Source: Paraburkholderia sp. IMGN_8 (lineage in GTDB: Bacteria; Pseudomonadota; Gammaproteobacteria; Burkholderiales; Burkholderiaceae). From it: DNA of 64,000 nt. Location: positions 496,001-560,000 of the forward strand of contig NZ_CP150901.1 of NCBI RefSeq assembly GCF_038050405.1. Reading direction: 5' to 3'. Of the stretch, positions 35,923-46,140 are shown in pieces; within the stretch, counting starts at the first letter, position 1, and the number at the start of each line of letters is the position of its first letter. Position numbers and translations under genes: made by a program. Under the pieces are notes generated by a model. It was not told the DNA's origin, did no database searches, and worked only from the letters and a program-made list of their open reading frames with translations.

Positions 35923-35957
35923 ATTGTTGAACAATTAAAAAAATATTGTTCAACAAT
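35923..35957. promoter_or_regulatory. Tandem palindromes upstream of amino-acid ABC operon
   Basis: ATTGTTGAACAAT (35923-35935) and ATTGTTCAACAAT (35945-35957) are each near-perfect palindromes and are exact reverse complements of each other. Their centres are 22 bp apart, about two helical turns, so two dimers could bind the same face. They lie 35-69 bases before the binding-protein ATG. This layout is typical for FadR/FCD-type GntR operators, and a GntR gene is in the same operon. Confidence 0.7.
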
Positions 35958-36636
35958 AATTCCATGCTTAAGCATTACGCGTGCCAAGGGGGTAGCGAGA
36001 TTGGTGAGCCTCCTGTGATGCGGGTCTGGCGCGGCTGCGCGGGAGACGCAGCCTGGTCTTCGAGGGAGGCGCGGCCATCGTCGACGCACCAGTTCCGGGC
36101 ACCTACATGCGCGTGCAACTGGCGAACGCGTTCAGGAACGGTGCATTTCGTTGCGAAGAAACGGAGCGTGCGCCTGAACGCTTGCGACCACGGTTCTCAA
36201 AGGATCGCGCCGGGATGCGGGCGCGCGAGCCGTTGGAAGACCAGTGCTTTGCGCAAGTCGCGACAGGGCGCTGTCCAATGGCCGCCAGAACGATATCGAA
36301 TGACTGAACACCGTTCGCCAACGTCGGGTTTGTGGGTCTCAGCGGACATGTTTCCCCACAGCGTGACTGGCGGGTTTGGGTCGACTTCAGTCCTCCGCTT
36401 TTTCCGAGAGCAGTCATTCGACGGGCTGCAATCGGATGTGACGCCATTGACCGCGATGGCCGATGACCGGCCGGACATGATCCGAGCACGAAGATCCGTT
36501 GTCTGGACGAAACCAAAGTTCGAATGTCCGTGTCGTCGGTAGATGACTGGTCTGCGCCTGTTGGCGATAAGTAACATTCGATCCGTGCCCATCGTTTGAC
36601 TGACTGGGGCGGCTGCCCCGCAGGGGCGGTGCCTCC
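35958..36636. other. Intergenic, no supported gene
   Basis: About 680 bases between the operator and the pqqB stub. Open frames up to about 198 codons exist but are without motifs or ribosome binding sites. Base composition is mixed. No RNA gene or repeat was recognised. Confidence 0.4.
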
Positions 36637-36783
36637 TTACTGCTGGTGGGCCGCCGGGACAGGCACTTTCACCACATGGGTAGGATTATGGGTGCCGCGC
36701 CGCACGCCGTCGCAATTGGAGCAATTGCAGTTCCGTTGTGAAAAGCCGCCGCCTGCCGATGAGCCGAGTACCGTGATCTTCAT
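36637..36783 (-). pseudogene. pqqB: Truncated pqqB
   Basis: Forty-eight codons from the ATG at 36783 encode [16 protein letters not shown] and [14 protein letters not shown], the unmistakable N-terminus of PqqB, the metallo-beta-lactamase-fold protein of pyrroloquinoline quinone biosynthesis (about 300 residues). After GVRRGT the sequence diverges into unrelated residues and stops. The rest of the gene and the other pqq genes are absent from the window. The break lies at about 36690. Confidence 0.85.
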
Positions 36784-37304
36784 GTTGCCCGGCGCGCGTG
36801 GCGCATGCCCACATACAAAAGCCCTTGCGTAGTGCACGCGGCGTAAAGCGTAACCCGCCTCAAGGCACATGCACGCGACGCGGAGCTAAACGAGATGAAG
36901 GAAGCCGGTCGCCTGGCGCTGCCGCGATGGCGGTTCGGTCGTTGAGCGACGAAACCGGCGGTGTTCGCAGCGCCGGCCAGGCAGGCAAACCGGATTGGCG
37001 AAAAGTATTCGCAAAGCCGCCATTCGCGGCTCAAGCGGGCTTAACGCGTGGCGATATACATCGTGATTTCGAAACCGAAACGCATATCGGTGTAGCCAGG
37101 CGTTGTCCATTAAGCGGACGATGTCGCATTCGCATGACGAATACCATGGCGAACCGGTTCGGCATCCTCATCGAGTGCAAGAGACCGACGCGGAATCTGG
37201 CGTGCCAAGTGAGGGTTTATCCGCTGGCGCCTATGACGGAATATTCAGGAATCACTATCTATACTGATGGTTGATGTGCAACACCACGTCCGAGGGCCGC
37301 CACC
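36784..37304. other. fdnGHI upstream region
   Basis: About 520 bases between the pqqB stub and fdnG. No gene is supported. The promoter of the formate dehydrogenase operon should lie in the AT-richer last 100 bases. No clear Fnr or NarL box could be assigned by eye. Confidence 0.4.
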
Positions 37305-40300
37305 ATGGTCAATTTGACAAGGCGCCAGTTCCTGACGCTCACCGCCACATCGCTGGCCGGATCGAGTATCGCCCTGATGGGGTTCTCGCCGGAACCAGCG
37401 CTCGCGGAGGTTCGGCAGTACAAGCTGGCGCGTACCACTGAAACCCGCAACACCTGCCCGTATTGTTCAGTGGGTTGCGGCATCCTGATGTACGGGCTGG
37501 GCGACGGCGCGAAAAACGCCACGGCCAGCATTATTCATATCGAAGGCGACCCGGATCACCCGGTGAATCGCGGCACGTTGTGCCCGAAGGGCGCAAGCCT
37601 CATCGACTTCATTCACAGCCCGAGCCGCCTGACGCATCCGGAGTATCGCGCGGCTGGCTCGAACGAATGGAAGCGGATTTCGTGGGATGACGCGCTCGAC
37701 CGTGTCGCGAAGCTGATGAAAGAAGACCGCGACGCCAACTTCGTCGAAACTACCGAAGACGGCAAGAAGGTCAACCGCTGGCTGACGACCGGCATGCTGG
37801 CCGCGTCGGCGAGCAGCAACGAGGTCGGTTACCTGACGCACAAGGTGGCCCGCAGCATGGGGCTACTGGGTTTCGACAACCAGGCGCGTGTCTGACACGG
37901 CCCGACGGTGGCAGGTCTTGCCCCGACGTTTGGCCGTGGAGCGATGACGAACCATTGGGTCGACATCAAGAACGCGGACGTGATTCTGGTGATGGGCGGC
38001 AATGCCGCCGAGGCACACCCGTGCGGTTTCAAATGGGTCACCGAAGCAAAGGCTCACCGCAAGGCGCGCCTGATCGTGGTCGATCCGCGCTTTACGCGTA
38101 CCGCGTCGGTTGCCGACTATTACGCGCCGATTCGCACCGGGACGGACATCGTCTTTCTGGGCGGGGTGATCAACTATCTGCTCACCAACGACAAGATCCA
38201 GCACGAGTACGTGAAGAACTACACGGACATGCCGTTCATCGTTCGTGAAGACTTCTCGTTCACGGACGGTCTGTATTCCGGCTACAACGCCGACAAGCGC
38301 AGCTACGACAAGAGCTCGTGGGACTATGAGCGTGGCGACGATGGCTTCGTGAAGGTGGACGCGACACTGCAACATCCACGTTGCGTGTACAACCTGATGA
38401 AGCAGCACTACGCGCGCTATACGCCGGAAATGGTCGAAAAGACCTGCGGTACACCTAAGGATCAATTCGTGAAGGTGTGCGAGATGCTCGCGACCACGGC
38501 CGTGCCGGGCCGCGCCGGAACGATCCTGTATGCACTTGGCTGGACCCAGCATTCGGTCGGATCGCAGATGATCCGTACGGGTGCGATGGTGCAACTCCTG
38601 CTCGGCAACATCGGCATTGCGGGCGGCGGGATGAACGCGCTGCGCGGGCACTCGAACATCCAGGGGCTGACGGACCTCGGACTGTTGTCGAACCTGCTGC
38701 CGGGGTACATGACGCTGCCGTCGCAAGCTGAACAGGACTACGACGCATATATAACGAAGCGCACGACGCAGCCATTGCGGCCGAACCAGTTGAGCTACTG
38801 GAAGAACTATCGAAGCTTCTTCGTTAGTCTGATGAAAGCATGGTGGGGCGACACGGCGACAGCTGGGAACAACTGGTGCTTCGACTACCTGCCGAAACTC
38901 GACAAGCCATACGATATGTTGCAGGTGTATGAGCTGATGAACCAGGGCAAGATGACCGGCTACATCGCGCAGGGCTTCAACCCGCTTGCCGCGGCGCCGA
39001 ACAAGGCGAAGATGACCGCCGCTTTTTCGAAGCTGAAGTGGCTCGTGATCATGGATCCGCTCGCCACCGAGACATCGGAGTTCTGGAAGAACCATGGCGA
39101 GTTCAACGACGTCGATGCGTCGAAGATCCAGACCGAAGTGTTCCGGCTGCCTACCAGTTGCTTTGCCGAAGAACGCGGCTCGCTCGTCAACTCGGGGCGC
39201 GTGCTGCAGTGGCACTGGCAGGGCACCGTGCCGCCCGGCGAAGCGAAGAGCGATCTGGAAATCATGTCGGGTCTGTTCCTGCGCGTCCGCAAGATGTACC
39301 AAGGGCAGGGCGGCAAGTTTCCGGACCCGATCGTCAATCTGAGCTGGCCGTATGCGAACCCCGCAAGCCCCATGCCTGAAGAACTGGCGATGGAATATAG
39401 CGGCAAGGCGTTGGCCGACGTGGCTGACCCGAAGGACCCGGCCAAGGTGCTCGTGAAACGAGGCGATCAGCTAGCGGGTTTTGCGCAACTCAAGGATGAC
39501 GGCAGCACATCGAGCGGCTGCTGGATCTTTTGCGGTGCGTGGACGCAGGCGGGCAACCAGATGGCGCGGCGCGACAACGCCGACCCGACGGGCATCGGGC
39601 AGACGCTCGGCTGGGCATGGGCGTGGCCGGCAAACCGACGCATTCTGTACAACCGGGCGTCATGCGACATAAGCGGCAAGCCGTTCGATCCGACTCGCAA
39701 GCTGATCGCGTGGAACGGCAAGACCTGGGGCGGAGCTGACATACCGGACTACAAGGTGGACGAACCACCGGAAGCCGGCATGGGGCCGTTCATCATGAAC
39801 CCGGAAGGGGTCGCGCGTTTCTTTGCGCGCGATGGGATGGCCGAAGGCCCGTTCCCTGAACATTACGAGCCGTTCGAGACGCCGCTCGGCTACAACCCGC
39901 TCCATCCGCAAAACGCGCAAGTAACGAGCAACCCGGCGGCCCGCGTGTTTCCGGGCGACCGTGCGGCGTTCGGCAAGGCAGCGGAATTCCCGCATGTCGC
40001 GACGAGCTACCGGCTCACCGAACACTTCCATTACTGGACGAAGCACGCGCGGCTCAACGCGATCACTCAGCCGGAGCAGTTCGTCGAGATCGGAGAAGAT
40101 CTCGCGAAGGAAGTCGGCGTGGCGGCCGGAGACCGGGTGAAGGTGTCGTCGAATCGCGGGCACATGGTTGCGGTGGCGGTGGTGACCAAACGCATCAAAC
40201 CTCTGATGATTGACGGCAAGAAGGTGCAGACCGTCGGTATTCCATTGCATTGGGGCTTCAAGGGCCTCGCGAAACCGGGCTATCTGATCAATACGCTTAC

Positions 40301-40373
40301 GCCAGTGGTCGGCGACGGCAATACGCAGACGCCGGAATTCAAGTCCTTCCTCGTGAAAGTCGAGAAAGCCTGA
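37305..40373 (+). CDS. fdnG: Formate dehydrogenase-N major subunit, selenoprotein
   Basis: Periplasmic catalytic subunit that oxidises formate to CO2 and passes electrons to FdnH. The in-frame TGA at 37893-37895 is selenocysteine 197 in the sequence RV-Sec-HGPTVAGLAP, the family's active-site position (196 in E. coli FdnG). Reading through gives 1022 residues, the normal length. A Tat signal with RRQFL begins at residue 6. The N-terminal [4Fe-4S] ligands are Cys51, Cys54, Cys58 and Cys93. The rest holds the bis-MGD molybdopterin domains, ending in the C-terminal DUF-type dinucleotide-binding domain. Automated callers will split this gene at the TGA. Confidence 0.95.
37893..37938 (+). promoter_or_regulatory. 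Bacterial SECIS element for fdnG
   Basis: Directly after the UGA, GGCA (37910-37913) and TGCC (37919-37922) form a stem with the loop GGTCT, 14 bases downstream of the UGA codon. The GGTCT loop is the SelB-binding feature seen in E. coli fdnG and fdhF. The lower stem pairs CACGGCC-type bases with GGCCGTG (37932-37938). Confidence 0.85.
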
Positions 40374-40393
40374 CCACGTGAGAGGAGAACACG

Positions 40394-41314
40394 ATGGCAC
40401 TGCAATCGCTCGATATCAAGCGCGTGTCGGCCACTACGGTGCAGCCGCCGTCAGCGCGCGAGCCGGCTACGGGCAGCGTCGCGAAGCTGATCGACGTCAC
40501 CAAGTGCATCGGCTGTAAGGCGTGTCAGACCGCGTGCATGGAGTGGAACGACCTGCGCGACGAAATCGGCACGAACGTCGGCGTCTACGATAACCCGCCC
40601 GACCTGACCGAGCACTCGTGGACGGTGATGCGATTTGCCGAATACGAGAACCCGGATGGCAACCTCGAATGGCTGATCCGCAAAGACGGTTGCATGCATT
40701 GCGAAGATCCCGGCTGCCTGAAGGCGTGTCCTTCACCTGGCGCGATCGTCCAGTACACGAACGGCATCGTCGATTTTCATGAGGAAAACTGCATCGGCTG
40801 CGGCTATTGCATCACCGGCTGTCCATTTAACATTCCGCGCATCTCGAAGCGGGATCATCGTGTGTATAAATGCACGCTATGCTCGGATCGCGTCGCGGTG
40901 GGCCAGGAGCCGGCGTGCGTGAAGACGTGCCCAACCGGAGCGATCGTGTTCGGCACCAAGGACGACATGAAGCAGCACGCGGCGGAACGCATCGAGGACC
41001 TGAAGGAGCGCGGCTTCGAGCATGCGGGCTTGTACGATCCACCGGGCGTCGGCGGCACGCATGTGATGTACGTGCTACACCATGCGGACAAACCATCGCT
41101 GTACCACGGGCTGCCGGACAATCCGAGGATCAGCCCATTGGTCGGTTTGTGGAAGGGCGTGGCGAAGCCGCTTGCATTGGGTGCGATGGCGCTGGCGGCG
41201 CTCGCAGGGTTTTTCCACTATACGCGCGTCGGCCCGAACGAAGTCACGCAAGAAGAGGAGGCTGCTGCCCGCGACGAGGCGCGCCGCCCGAAGGAGGGTT
41301 CCGATGAAAGTTGA
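40394..41314 (+). CDS. fdnH: Formate dehydrogenase-N iron-sulfur subunit
   Basis: A 306-residue electron-transfer subunit with four [4Fe-4S] clusters. Cysteine motifs appear in order: [35 protein letters not shown] and a KCTLCSDRV with [14 protein letters not shown] single transmembrane helix lies near residue 255-275 ([16 protein letters not shown]) and anchors it to the membrane. It carries electrons from FdnG to the cytochrome subunit. It starts 20 bases after fdnG with an AGAGGAGA ribosome binding site, and its end overlaps fdnI by 11 bases. Confidence 0.94.
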   Translation: MALQSLDIKRVSATTVQPPSAREPATGSVAKLIDVTKCIGCKACQTACMEWNDLRDEIGTNVGVYDNPPDLTEHSWTVMRFAEYENPDGNLEWLIRKDGCMHCEDPGCLKACPSPGAIVQYTNGIVDFHEENCIGCGYCITGCPFNIPRISKRDHRVYKCTLCSDRVAVGQEPACVKTCPTGAIVFGTKDDMKQHAAERIEDLKERGFEHAGLYDPPGVGGTHVMYVLHHADKPSLYHGLPDNPRISPLVGLWKGVAKPLALGAMALAALAGFFHYTRVGPNEVTQEEEAAARDEARRPKEGSDES

Positions 41315-41942
41315 CCAGAATGCGGCAGACGCGAACCGGATTGTTCGCTATACCGCTGACGAGCGCACCAACCACTGGATTACCGCGATCAGTTTCGTGC
41401 TGCTCGCGTTGTCCGGGCTCGCGCTGTTTCATCCGTCGATGTTCTGGCTCACCGCGCTTTTCGGCGGCGGACAGTGGACGCGCATTCTGCATCCGTTCGT
41501 CGGCATAGTGATGTTCGTGTCGTTCCTGATTCTTGCGCTGCGCTTCTGGCATCACAACCTGCTCGACAGGGGCGACCTCCAGTGGCTCAGGCAGATCGAC
41601 GATGTGCTTGCGAATCGCGAAGACAAGCTGCCCGAGGTCGGTCGCTACAACGCCGGACAGAAGCTGCTCTTCTTTCTGATGGTCGCATGCCTGATCTTGC
41701 TGCTGCTAAGCGGCATCGTGATCTGGCGACGCTATTTCTCGGACTACTACCCGGTCTCGGTGATACGGCTGGCGGCGGTGATTCATGCGGCAACGGCGTT
41801 CGTGCTGATCGTGGGGATCATCGTGCATATCTACGCGGCGCTGTGGATCAAAGGCTCGATCGGCGCGATGACGCGCGGCACCGTGACGCTCGGCTGGGCG
41901 AAGAAGCACCATCCACGCTGGTTCCGTGAGAGCATCAAATAG
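41304..41942 (+). CDS. fdnI: Formate dehydrogenase-N cytochrome b556 subunit
   Basis: From the ATG at 41304, preceded by AAGGAGGG, the protein is 212 residues. It has four hydrophobic helices with the heme-ligating histidines in [15 protein letters not shown] and [12 protein letters not shown]. It passes electrons to the quinone pool. The frame continues upstream to 41082 inside fdnH and should not be used. FdhE or selenocysteine biosynthesis genes, often next to this operon, do not follow here. Confidence 0.93.
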   Translation: MKVDQNAADANRIVRYTADERTNHWITAISFVLLALSGLALFHPSMFWLTALFGGGQWTRILHPFVGIVMFVSFLILALRFWHHNLLDRGDLQWLRQIDDVLANREDKLPEVGRYNAGQKLLFFLMVACLILLLLSGIVIWRRYFSDYYPVSVIRLAAVIHAATAFVLIVGIIVHIYAALWIKGSIGAMTRGTVTLGWAKKHHPRWFRESIK

Positions 41943-42627
41943 GGCGCTGTCGAATAAAGCATAACGCGGAGAAATTTAAATAAGAAACTGAACGGTAAGT
42001 TGTGGCTAAATTTCGGTGCTCGCACCGGTATTTAAACCAGAAATCGATCGAATTTCACGGAAGTTAACCAAAAAGCGAATTTATTTTCAACGTGCTCTAA
42101 GTGTTTGATTATGTGGGGGGCGATGTGCGAGAGATTGGTGGGATAAAACGAAACCTGAACGTCTAGTCGCGAGAATCCCTCTCGAAATGTCGCGTGAAGT
42201 AGGGTTAAGCAGAATTTGGAACGAGAGGCCGGCGCCTGTTGAACGGACGATCGGTTAGGCGTCTAATGTTCGGCCATTGCTGCCGCTGGGACCGGGTGGC
42301 CTCTGCGTCAGCAATGTGGCTGATTGCTGACGCAGGTGGTATTGAGCAGCCGAACGACAGCTTTCTCGATCAGCGAACTCACCCTCCCGACCCGATTCGG
42401 CCCTTCGGTCCCGCAGGAGTTCAACGGCAGCTATCAAGGTACAACAGCCACTCGTGCCGTCTTGTCGGCCGGCAAGTGATCGTCGAGTACGGACCTGCGC
42501 GCACCCGAACACCGTGCCTGCCGTGATCGCCGGTTCATGCGATCATCAGCAATAGCCTGACGGACCGTTCGCATGCGATTTTCATTCTCCTCACCGAGGA
42601 TCCGAAGCCGCGCTTCGCGGTTGTGGG
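41943..42627. other. Intergenic after fdnI
   Basis: About 685 bases, AT-rich in the first 200, with no supported gene. It holds one strong hairpin (42303-42335). A tRNA-Sec gene, common near such operons, was searched for by eye and not found. Confidence 0.45.
42303..42335. repeat. 13-bp inverted repeat (strong hairpin)
   Basis: CTGCGTCAGCAAT and ATTGCTGACGCAG are perfect complements separated by a 7-base loop. The stem lies 360 bases after fdnI and 290 before the SulP gene. No T-run follows on either side, so it is more likely a protein-binding site, RNA stem or remnant of an element end than a terminator. Confidence 0.6.
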
Positions 42628-44451
42628 GTGGGTACTGCGAGCCGCTCGTCCGATCACCAACCGCCCTGGCTCGAATTGTCCTTACCCGTGAAACCAGACA
42701 CCCGTGAGCCCGAGCGGCCATCGAGTCCCGCCGGGCGTATCCAGTCGCGTTGGGTCAACGGGCTTACTGTGGCACGCAACTACCGGCTTGCATGGCTGCC
42801 CCACGACGCGATGGCTGGCCTCAGCCTGAGCGCCGTCCTCGTGCCCGCGGGGATGGCCTACGCGGAGGCCGCCGGTTTGCCCGCCGTATCCGGGCTCTAT
42901 GCGTCGTTCGCGGCGCTGCTTGCCTACGCCCTTTTCGGCCCGAGCCGGATCCTCGTGCTGGGTCCGGACTCCGCGCTAGTCGCGCTGATCGCGGCGAGCG
43001 TCGCGCCGCTTGCGCATGGCAACGCGGAGAGCGCGCTCGCCTTCGCGGGCGGGCTCGCTTTACTGTCCGGTGCGATCTGCGTGGTGGTCGGCACGCTGAG
43101 GCTGGGCTTCGTCGCCGAACTGCTTTCGCTGCCGATCCGCTACGGCTATCTCAACGGAATGGCGCTGACAATCGTCGTCGGGCAAACACCCAGGCTGCTT
43201 GGCTTCCAGGTGCACGGCGAATCATTCCTGCAGCAGGTGCGCGAACTCGCGAGCGGCGTCGTTGCGGGCCAGACCAATGTGCTGGCCGTTACGATCGGCG
43301 TTACGGCGCTCGTCGCGATCCTCGGTTGCAGGCGCTGGTTGCCGAAGGTGCCCGGCGTGCTCATCGCGGTCGCGGGCGCGACCATTGCGGTCGCCGCGCT
43401 GGATCTCGCACAGCGCTTCGGGCTGGCGGTGGTGGGCAACGTGCCGCAAGTGCTGCCGGCGCCACGCATTCCGGCGCTCGCACTCAACGAGTGGACGGCG
43501 CTTCTCGGCGGCGCTGCCGCCGTTGCGCTCGTCTCATTCACCGACATCAGCATCCTGTCGCGCACCTATGAGGCGCGCAGCGGGGAAGCAGTCGATCGCA
43601 ACCGGGAGTTCGTCGCGCTCGGGCTCGCGAACATCGCGGCGGGCGTCGCGCATGGGTTCGCCGTGAGCGCGAGCGCTTCGCGCACGCCGGTCGCTGAAGC
43701 GGCAGGGGCGAAGACGCAGGCGACCGGCGTCTTCGCGGCCCTGATTGTCGCGGGGCTGTTGCTATTCGCGCCACAGGCGCTGCGCAACACACCGCAGGCA
43801 GCGCTTGCGGCGGTCGTTATCGCCGCCTGTCTCGGGATGCTCGAAGTGCGCGGAGTATTGCGGCTTTATCGGCTGAGACCGAGCGAGTTCGCGCAATCGA
43901 TCGTCTGTCTGCTCGGTGTCGCGATGATCGGGGTCGTGAACGGTATCGGCATTGCGCTTGCGCTCGCGGTTCTCGGGTTCCTGTGGCGGGGGTGGCGTCC
44001 GCATTCCGCTGTGCTCGGTCGCGTCGATCAGATTAAGGGCTATCACGACGTCGCCCGCCATCCGGAGGCCCACCGCATTCCCGGGCTCGTCCTGCTGCGA
44101 TGGGATGCGCCGCTCTTCTTCGCCAACGCGGAGATTTTTCGCGAGCGCGTGCGGCAGGCAGTGCGCGAGGCGCCGACAAAAACTGTGTGGATCGTCATCG
44201 CAGCTGAACCGGTGACAGACGTCGACCTCACCGCCGCCGACACGCTCGCGCGGCTTCATGACGAACTGCTCGCGTTGAACGTCACGCTATGCTTCGCGGA
44301 GCTGAAGGGGCCCGTGAAGGACAGCCTGAAGCACTACGGCCTGTTCGAGATGATCGACGAGCAAAACTTCTTCCCTACCATCGGACAGGCGGTGAACCGC
44401 TATCTGGAGTCGCATGCGGTCGAATGGCACGATTGGGACGATGAGGCGTAG
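42628..44451 (+). CDS. SulP-family anion transporter with STAS domain
   Basis: A 607-residue membrane protein from a GTG at 42628; a shorter start near 42689 is also possible. The SulP core begins after about 60 residues (AGLSLSAVLVPAGMAYAEAAGLP) and the family motif GLYASFAALLAYALFGPSR is split here as GLYASFAAL and LAYALFGPSR. About 11-12 hydrophobic helices follow, then a C-terminal STAS domain (from about residue 465) with LRWDAPLFFANAE and VTDVDLTAADTL, the conserved aspartate/threonine region. The substrate could be sulfate, bicarbonate or a dicarboxylate. Confidence 0.9.
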   Translation: MGTASRSSDHQPPWLELSLPVKPDTREPERPSSPAGRIQSRWVNGLTVARNYRLAWLPHDAMAGLSLSAVLVPAGMAYAEAAGLPAVSGLYASFAALLAYALFGPSRILVLGPDSALVALIAASVAPLAHGNAESALAFAGGLALLSGAICVVVGTLRLGFVAELLSLPIRYGYLNGMALTIVVGQTPRLLGFQVHGESFLQQVRELASGVVAGQTNVLAVTIGVTALVAILGCRRWLPKVPGVLIAVAGATIAVAALDLAQRFGLAVVGNVPQVLPAPRIPALALNEWTALLGGAAAVALVSFTDISILSRTYEARSGEAVDRNREFVALGLANIAAGVAHGFAVSASASRTPVAEAAGAKTQATGVFAALIVAGLLLFAPQALRNTPQAALAAVVIAACLGMLEVRGVLRLYRLRPSEFAQSIVCLLGVAMIGVVNGIGIALALAVLGFLWRGWRPHSAVLGRVDQIKGYHDVARHPEAHRIPGLVLLRWDAPLFFANAEIFRERVRQAVREAPTKTVWIVIAAEPVTDVDLTAADTLARLHDELLALNVTLCFAELKGPVKDSLKHYGLFEMIDEQNFFPTIGQAVNRYLESHAVEWHDWDDEA

Positions 44452-44707
44452 GCGCGTCGCGCTGACCCCTACAGGCGGTAAGGAGGACAACCGAGCCAGA
44501 TAGCGCGAGTGTCCGGTGTCGGGGTGGATAGGACATTCAAATGTCTGTACGAACGCGCGTGCCAGCGGCGGTAAATGGCCGATACTGTTGCCTGTCGTTG
44601 CCACAGCATCCGGTCCCTTTCAAGTGCGGGCACAAGCGCCCTGCTACTACGGCTTTCATGGTTGCAATGGGGCTACACTGAAAGAGCAATCGAAGCAGGA
44701 GAAAGCC

Positions 44708-45025
44708 ATGACAAACTCTGACCCTACAAGCACCTTCCGAGGGCTGCCGCTTACCGCGGAACAGGACGCGGAAGTAAGACACTACATAAAGGTCCGAACG
44801 CAGCGTGGCCTGCCGTGGGATACGTCTGAACTGAACGCGATGCTCAAAGACATGCTGCAGCCCCCAGGTGACGGCAACGACGAATTCGATGCCCCGGCAG
44901 ACGGAACGAAAGCTGCCGCCGAGCGCGCAATGGCGTCGGTTGACGAAGCGATGGAACCCATCGAGGCGAGCGAGGAACGGAATGCGGCCATGGAGTCGGA
45001 AAGCATGAAAGGGCCCAGGCGATAG
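44708..45025 (+). CDS. Small acidic hypothetical protein
   Basis: From the ATG at 44708, preceded by AGGAGA, the protein is 105 residues. The N-terminus (RGLPLTAEQDAEVRHYIK and RGLPWDTSELNAMLKDML) is helical; the rest is acidic and low-complexity (DAPADGTKAAAERAMASV). I do not recognise the family. The good ribosome binding site and codon use support a real gene. Confidence 0.6.
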   Translation: MTNSDPTSTFRGLPLTAEQDAEVRHYIKVRTQRGLPWDTSELNAMLKDMLQPPGDGNDEFDAPADGTKAAAERAMASVDEAMEPIEASEERNAAMESESMKGPRR

Positions 45026-45192
45026 AACGGCAAGCAATAGTGACGTTTGCTTCCTGGCAGCACCGATACGGGGGCGATTACGACGCGTACCTCATGGGTG
45101 CGGTGCGCAGATTTCCACACTTGAGCGGGTGTCGTCGGTCCCCATAACGATAGGGCTCCACGACGTCTCCGTTGAACACAAGGGGGCCGAAC

Positions 45193-45453
45193 ATGCGGCT
45201 GATCGAACCGGATGAACACAAAGAATTTCTAGCGACCCTGGAGCGCAGTGGTTTGGCAGAAGGCGATTTCGCTCTTCTGGAAACAGATACGACGGACCCG
45301 AAAGGTGACGAGAACCTTGGTCTACAGGGCTACGTCACCATAGCCCGGCTATCGACGCAGGTTACGAAGGAATACGTGATCGGCGACGAAAGCGATTGGC
45401 TACAGCATTTCACGAAGGATCTCGAAGCGGGCGTCTTCAACGGGCCGGAATGA
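45193..45453 (+). CDS. Small hypothetical protein
   Basis: From the ATG at 45193 the protein is 86 residues (a start at 45172 adds seven). It is acidic, begins MRLIEPDEHKEFLATL and contains a predicted beta-rich half with LQGYVTIARLSTQVTKEY. The name of the family is unknown to me. It follows the other small gene by 167 bases on the same strand and is followed by a group II intron relic, so its 3' flank is disturbed. Confidence 0.6.
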   Translation: MRLIEPDEHKEFLATLERSGLAEGDFALLETDTTDPKGDENLGLQGYVTIARLSTQVTKEYVIGDESDWLQHFTKDLEAGVFNGPE

Positions 45454-45485
45454 GAGTTCGAATGCTATCGAAGTGCAGGTGAAAG

Positions 45486-46073
45486 ATGCCTGGCCACGCG
45501 GATATCGTTGTGGGCTTCGAGCACGAAGCCGACGCGCGGCGCTTCTGGGATGCGATGCGATCGGGGCTGGAAGAGTTCTCGCTTGAGCTACATCCGGACA
45601 AGACGAGGCTGCTGGAGTTCGGCCGCTATGCAGCGGTCAACCGCCAGAGCCGGGGTCGTGGCCGACCGGAGACCTTCACCTTCCTGGGTTTCATTTTTAT
45701 CTGCGGCAGGTCTCGTCGCGCGGCTTTCCAGTTACAGCGGAAGACTCGAGGGGATCGCATGCAGGCGAAACTCAGGCAGATCAAGGAGGCGCTACGGAAG
45801 CGCATGCACGAACCGATTCCAGTGCAAGGGCATTGGCTCCGGCAGGTGGTTCGCGGATACTTTGCGTATCACGCGGTGCCCACCAACTCGCGGGCACTCG
45901 GCGCCTTTCGACATCACGTCACCGATCTATGGCGGCGCACGCTCCGGCGGCGTAGTCAGAAGGACGCCATGACGTGGGAGCGAACGAGACGAGTCGCCAA
46001 TGCCTGGCTTCCGCCCCCTCGAATCCTTCATCCGTGGCCTGATCGGCGCTTCGCCGTCAAACACCCGAGGTAG
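45486..46073 (+). pseudogene. Group II intron reverse transcriptase, C-terminal remnant
   Basis: A 195-codon frame holds only the end of an intron-encoded protein. It starts inside the catalytic region, with HADIVVGFEHEADARRF where the family has YADD-MVVGFEHEADARRF; the YADD box itself is damaged. It continues with LELHPDKTRLLEFGR, FTFLGFIFICGRSRR and a maturase end with VVRGYFAYHAVPTN. The N-terminal two thirds are deleted. The ATG at 45486 is fortuitous. A domain V follows, so the 3' end of an intron is preserved. Confidence 0.85.
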
Positions 46074-46140
46074 GAGCCCGGTGCCCGAATTGGGCACGCC
46101 GGGATCTGTGCGGGGGGGCTCAGTAATGGGCATCCCTACC
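46073..46140 (+). ncRNA. Group II intron domains V-VI (relic intron 3)
   Basis: The hairpin GAGCCCGGTGCCC...GGGCACGCCGGGATC (about 46074-46106) is a domain V with the AGC triad and a GAAT-like loop; the following CTGTGCGGGGGGCTCAGTAATGG-type stretch is the domain VI region. It is the 3' end of the intron to which the reverse transcriptase fragment belonged. The intron cannot splice without its 5' part. Confidence 0.75.

Noticed and set aside
37896..37907. Treating fdnG as two separate genes
   Set aside because: The TGA is in frame at the active-site position, followed by a SECIS loop; read-through gives the family length.
37863..39302. 479-codon minus-strand frame inside fdnG
   Set aside because: Antisense shadow of a well-supported selenoprotein gene.
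41943..42240. tRNA-Sec gene after fdnI
   Set aside because: No cloverleaf with a long variable arm or a terminal CCA-type end was found by eye.
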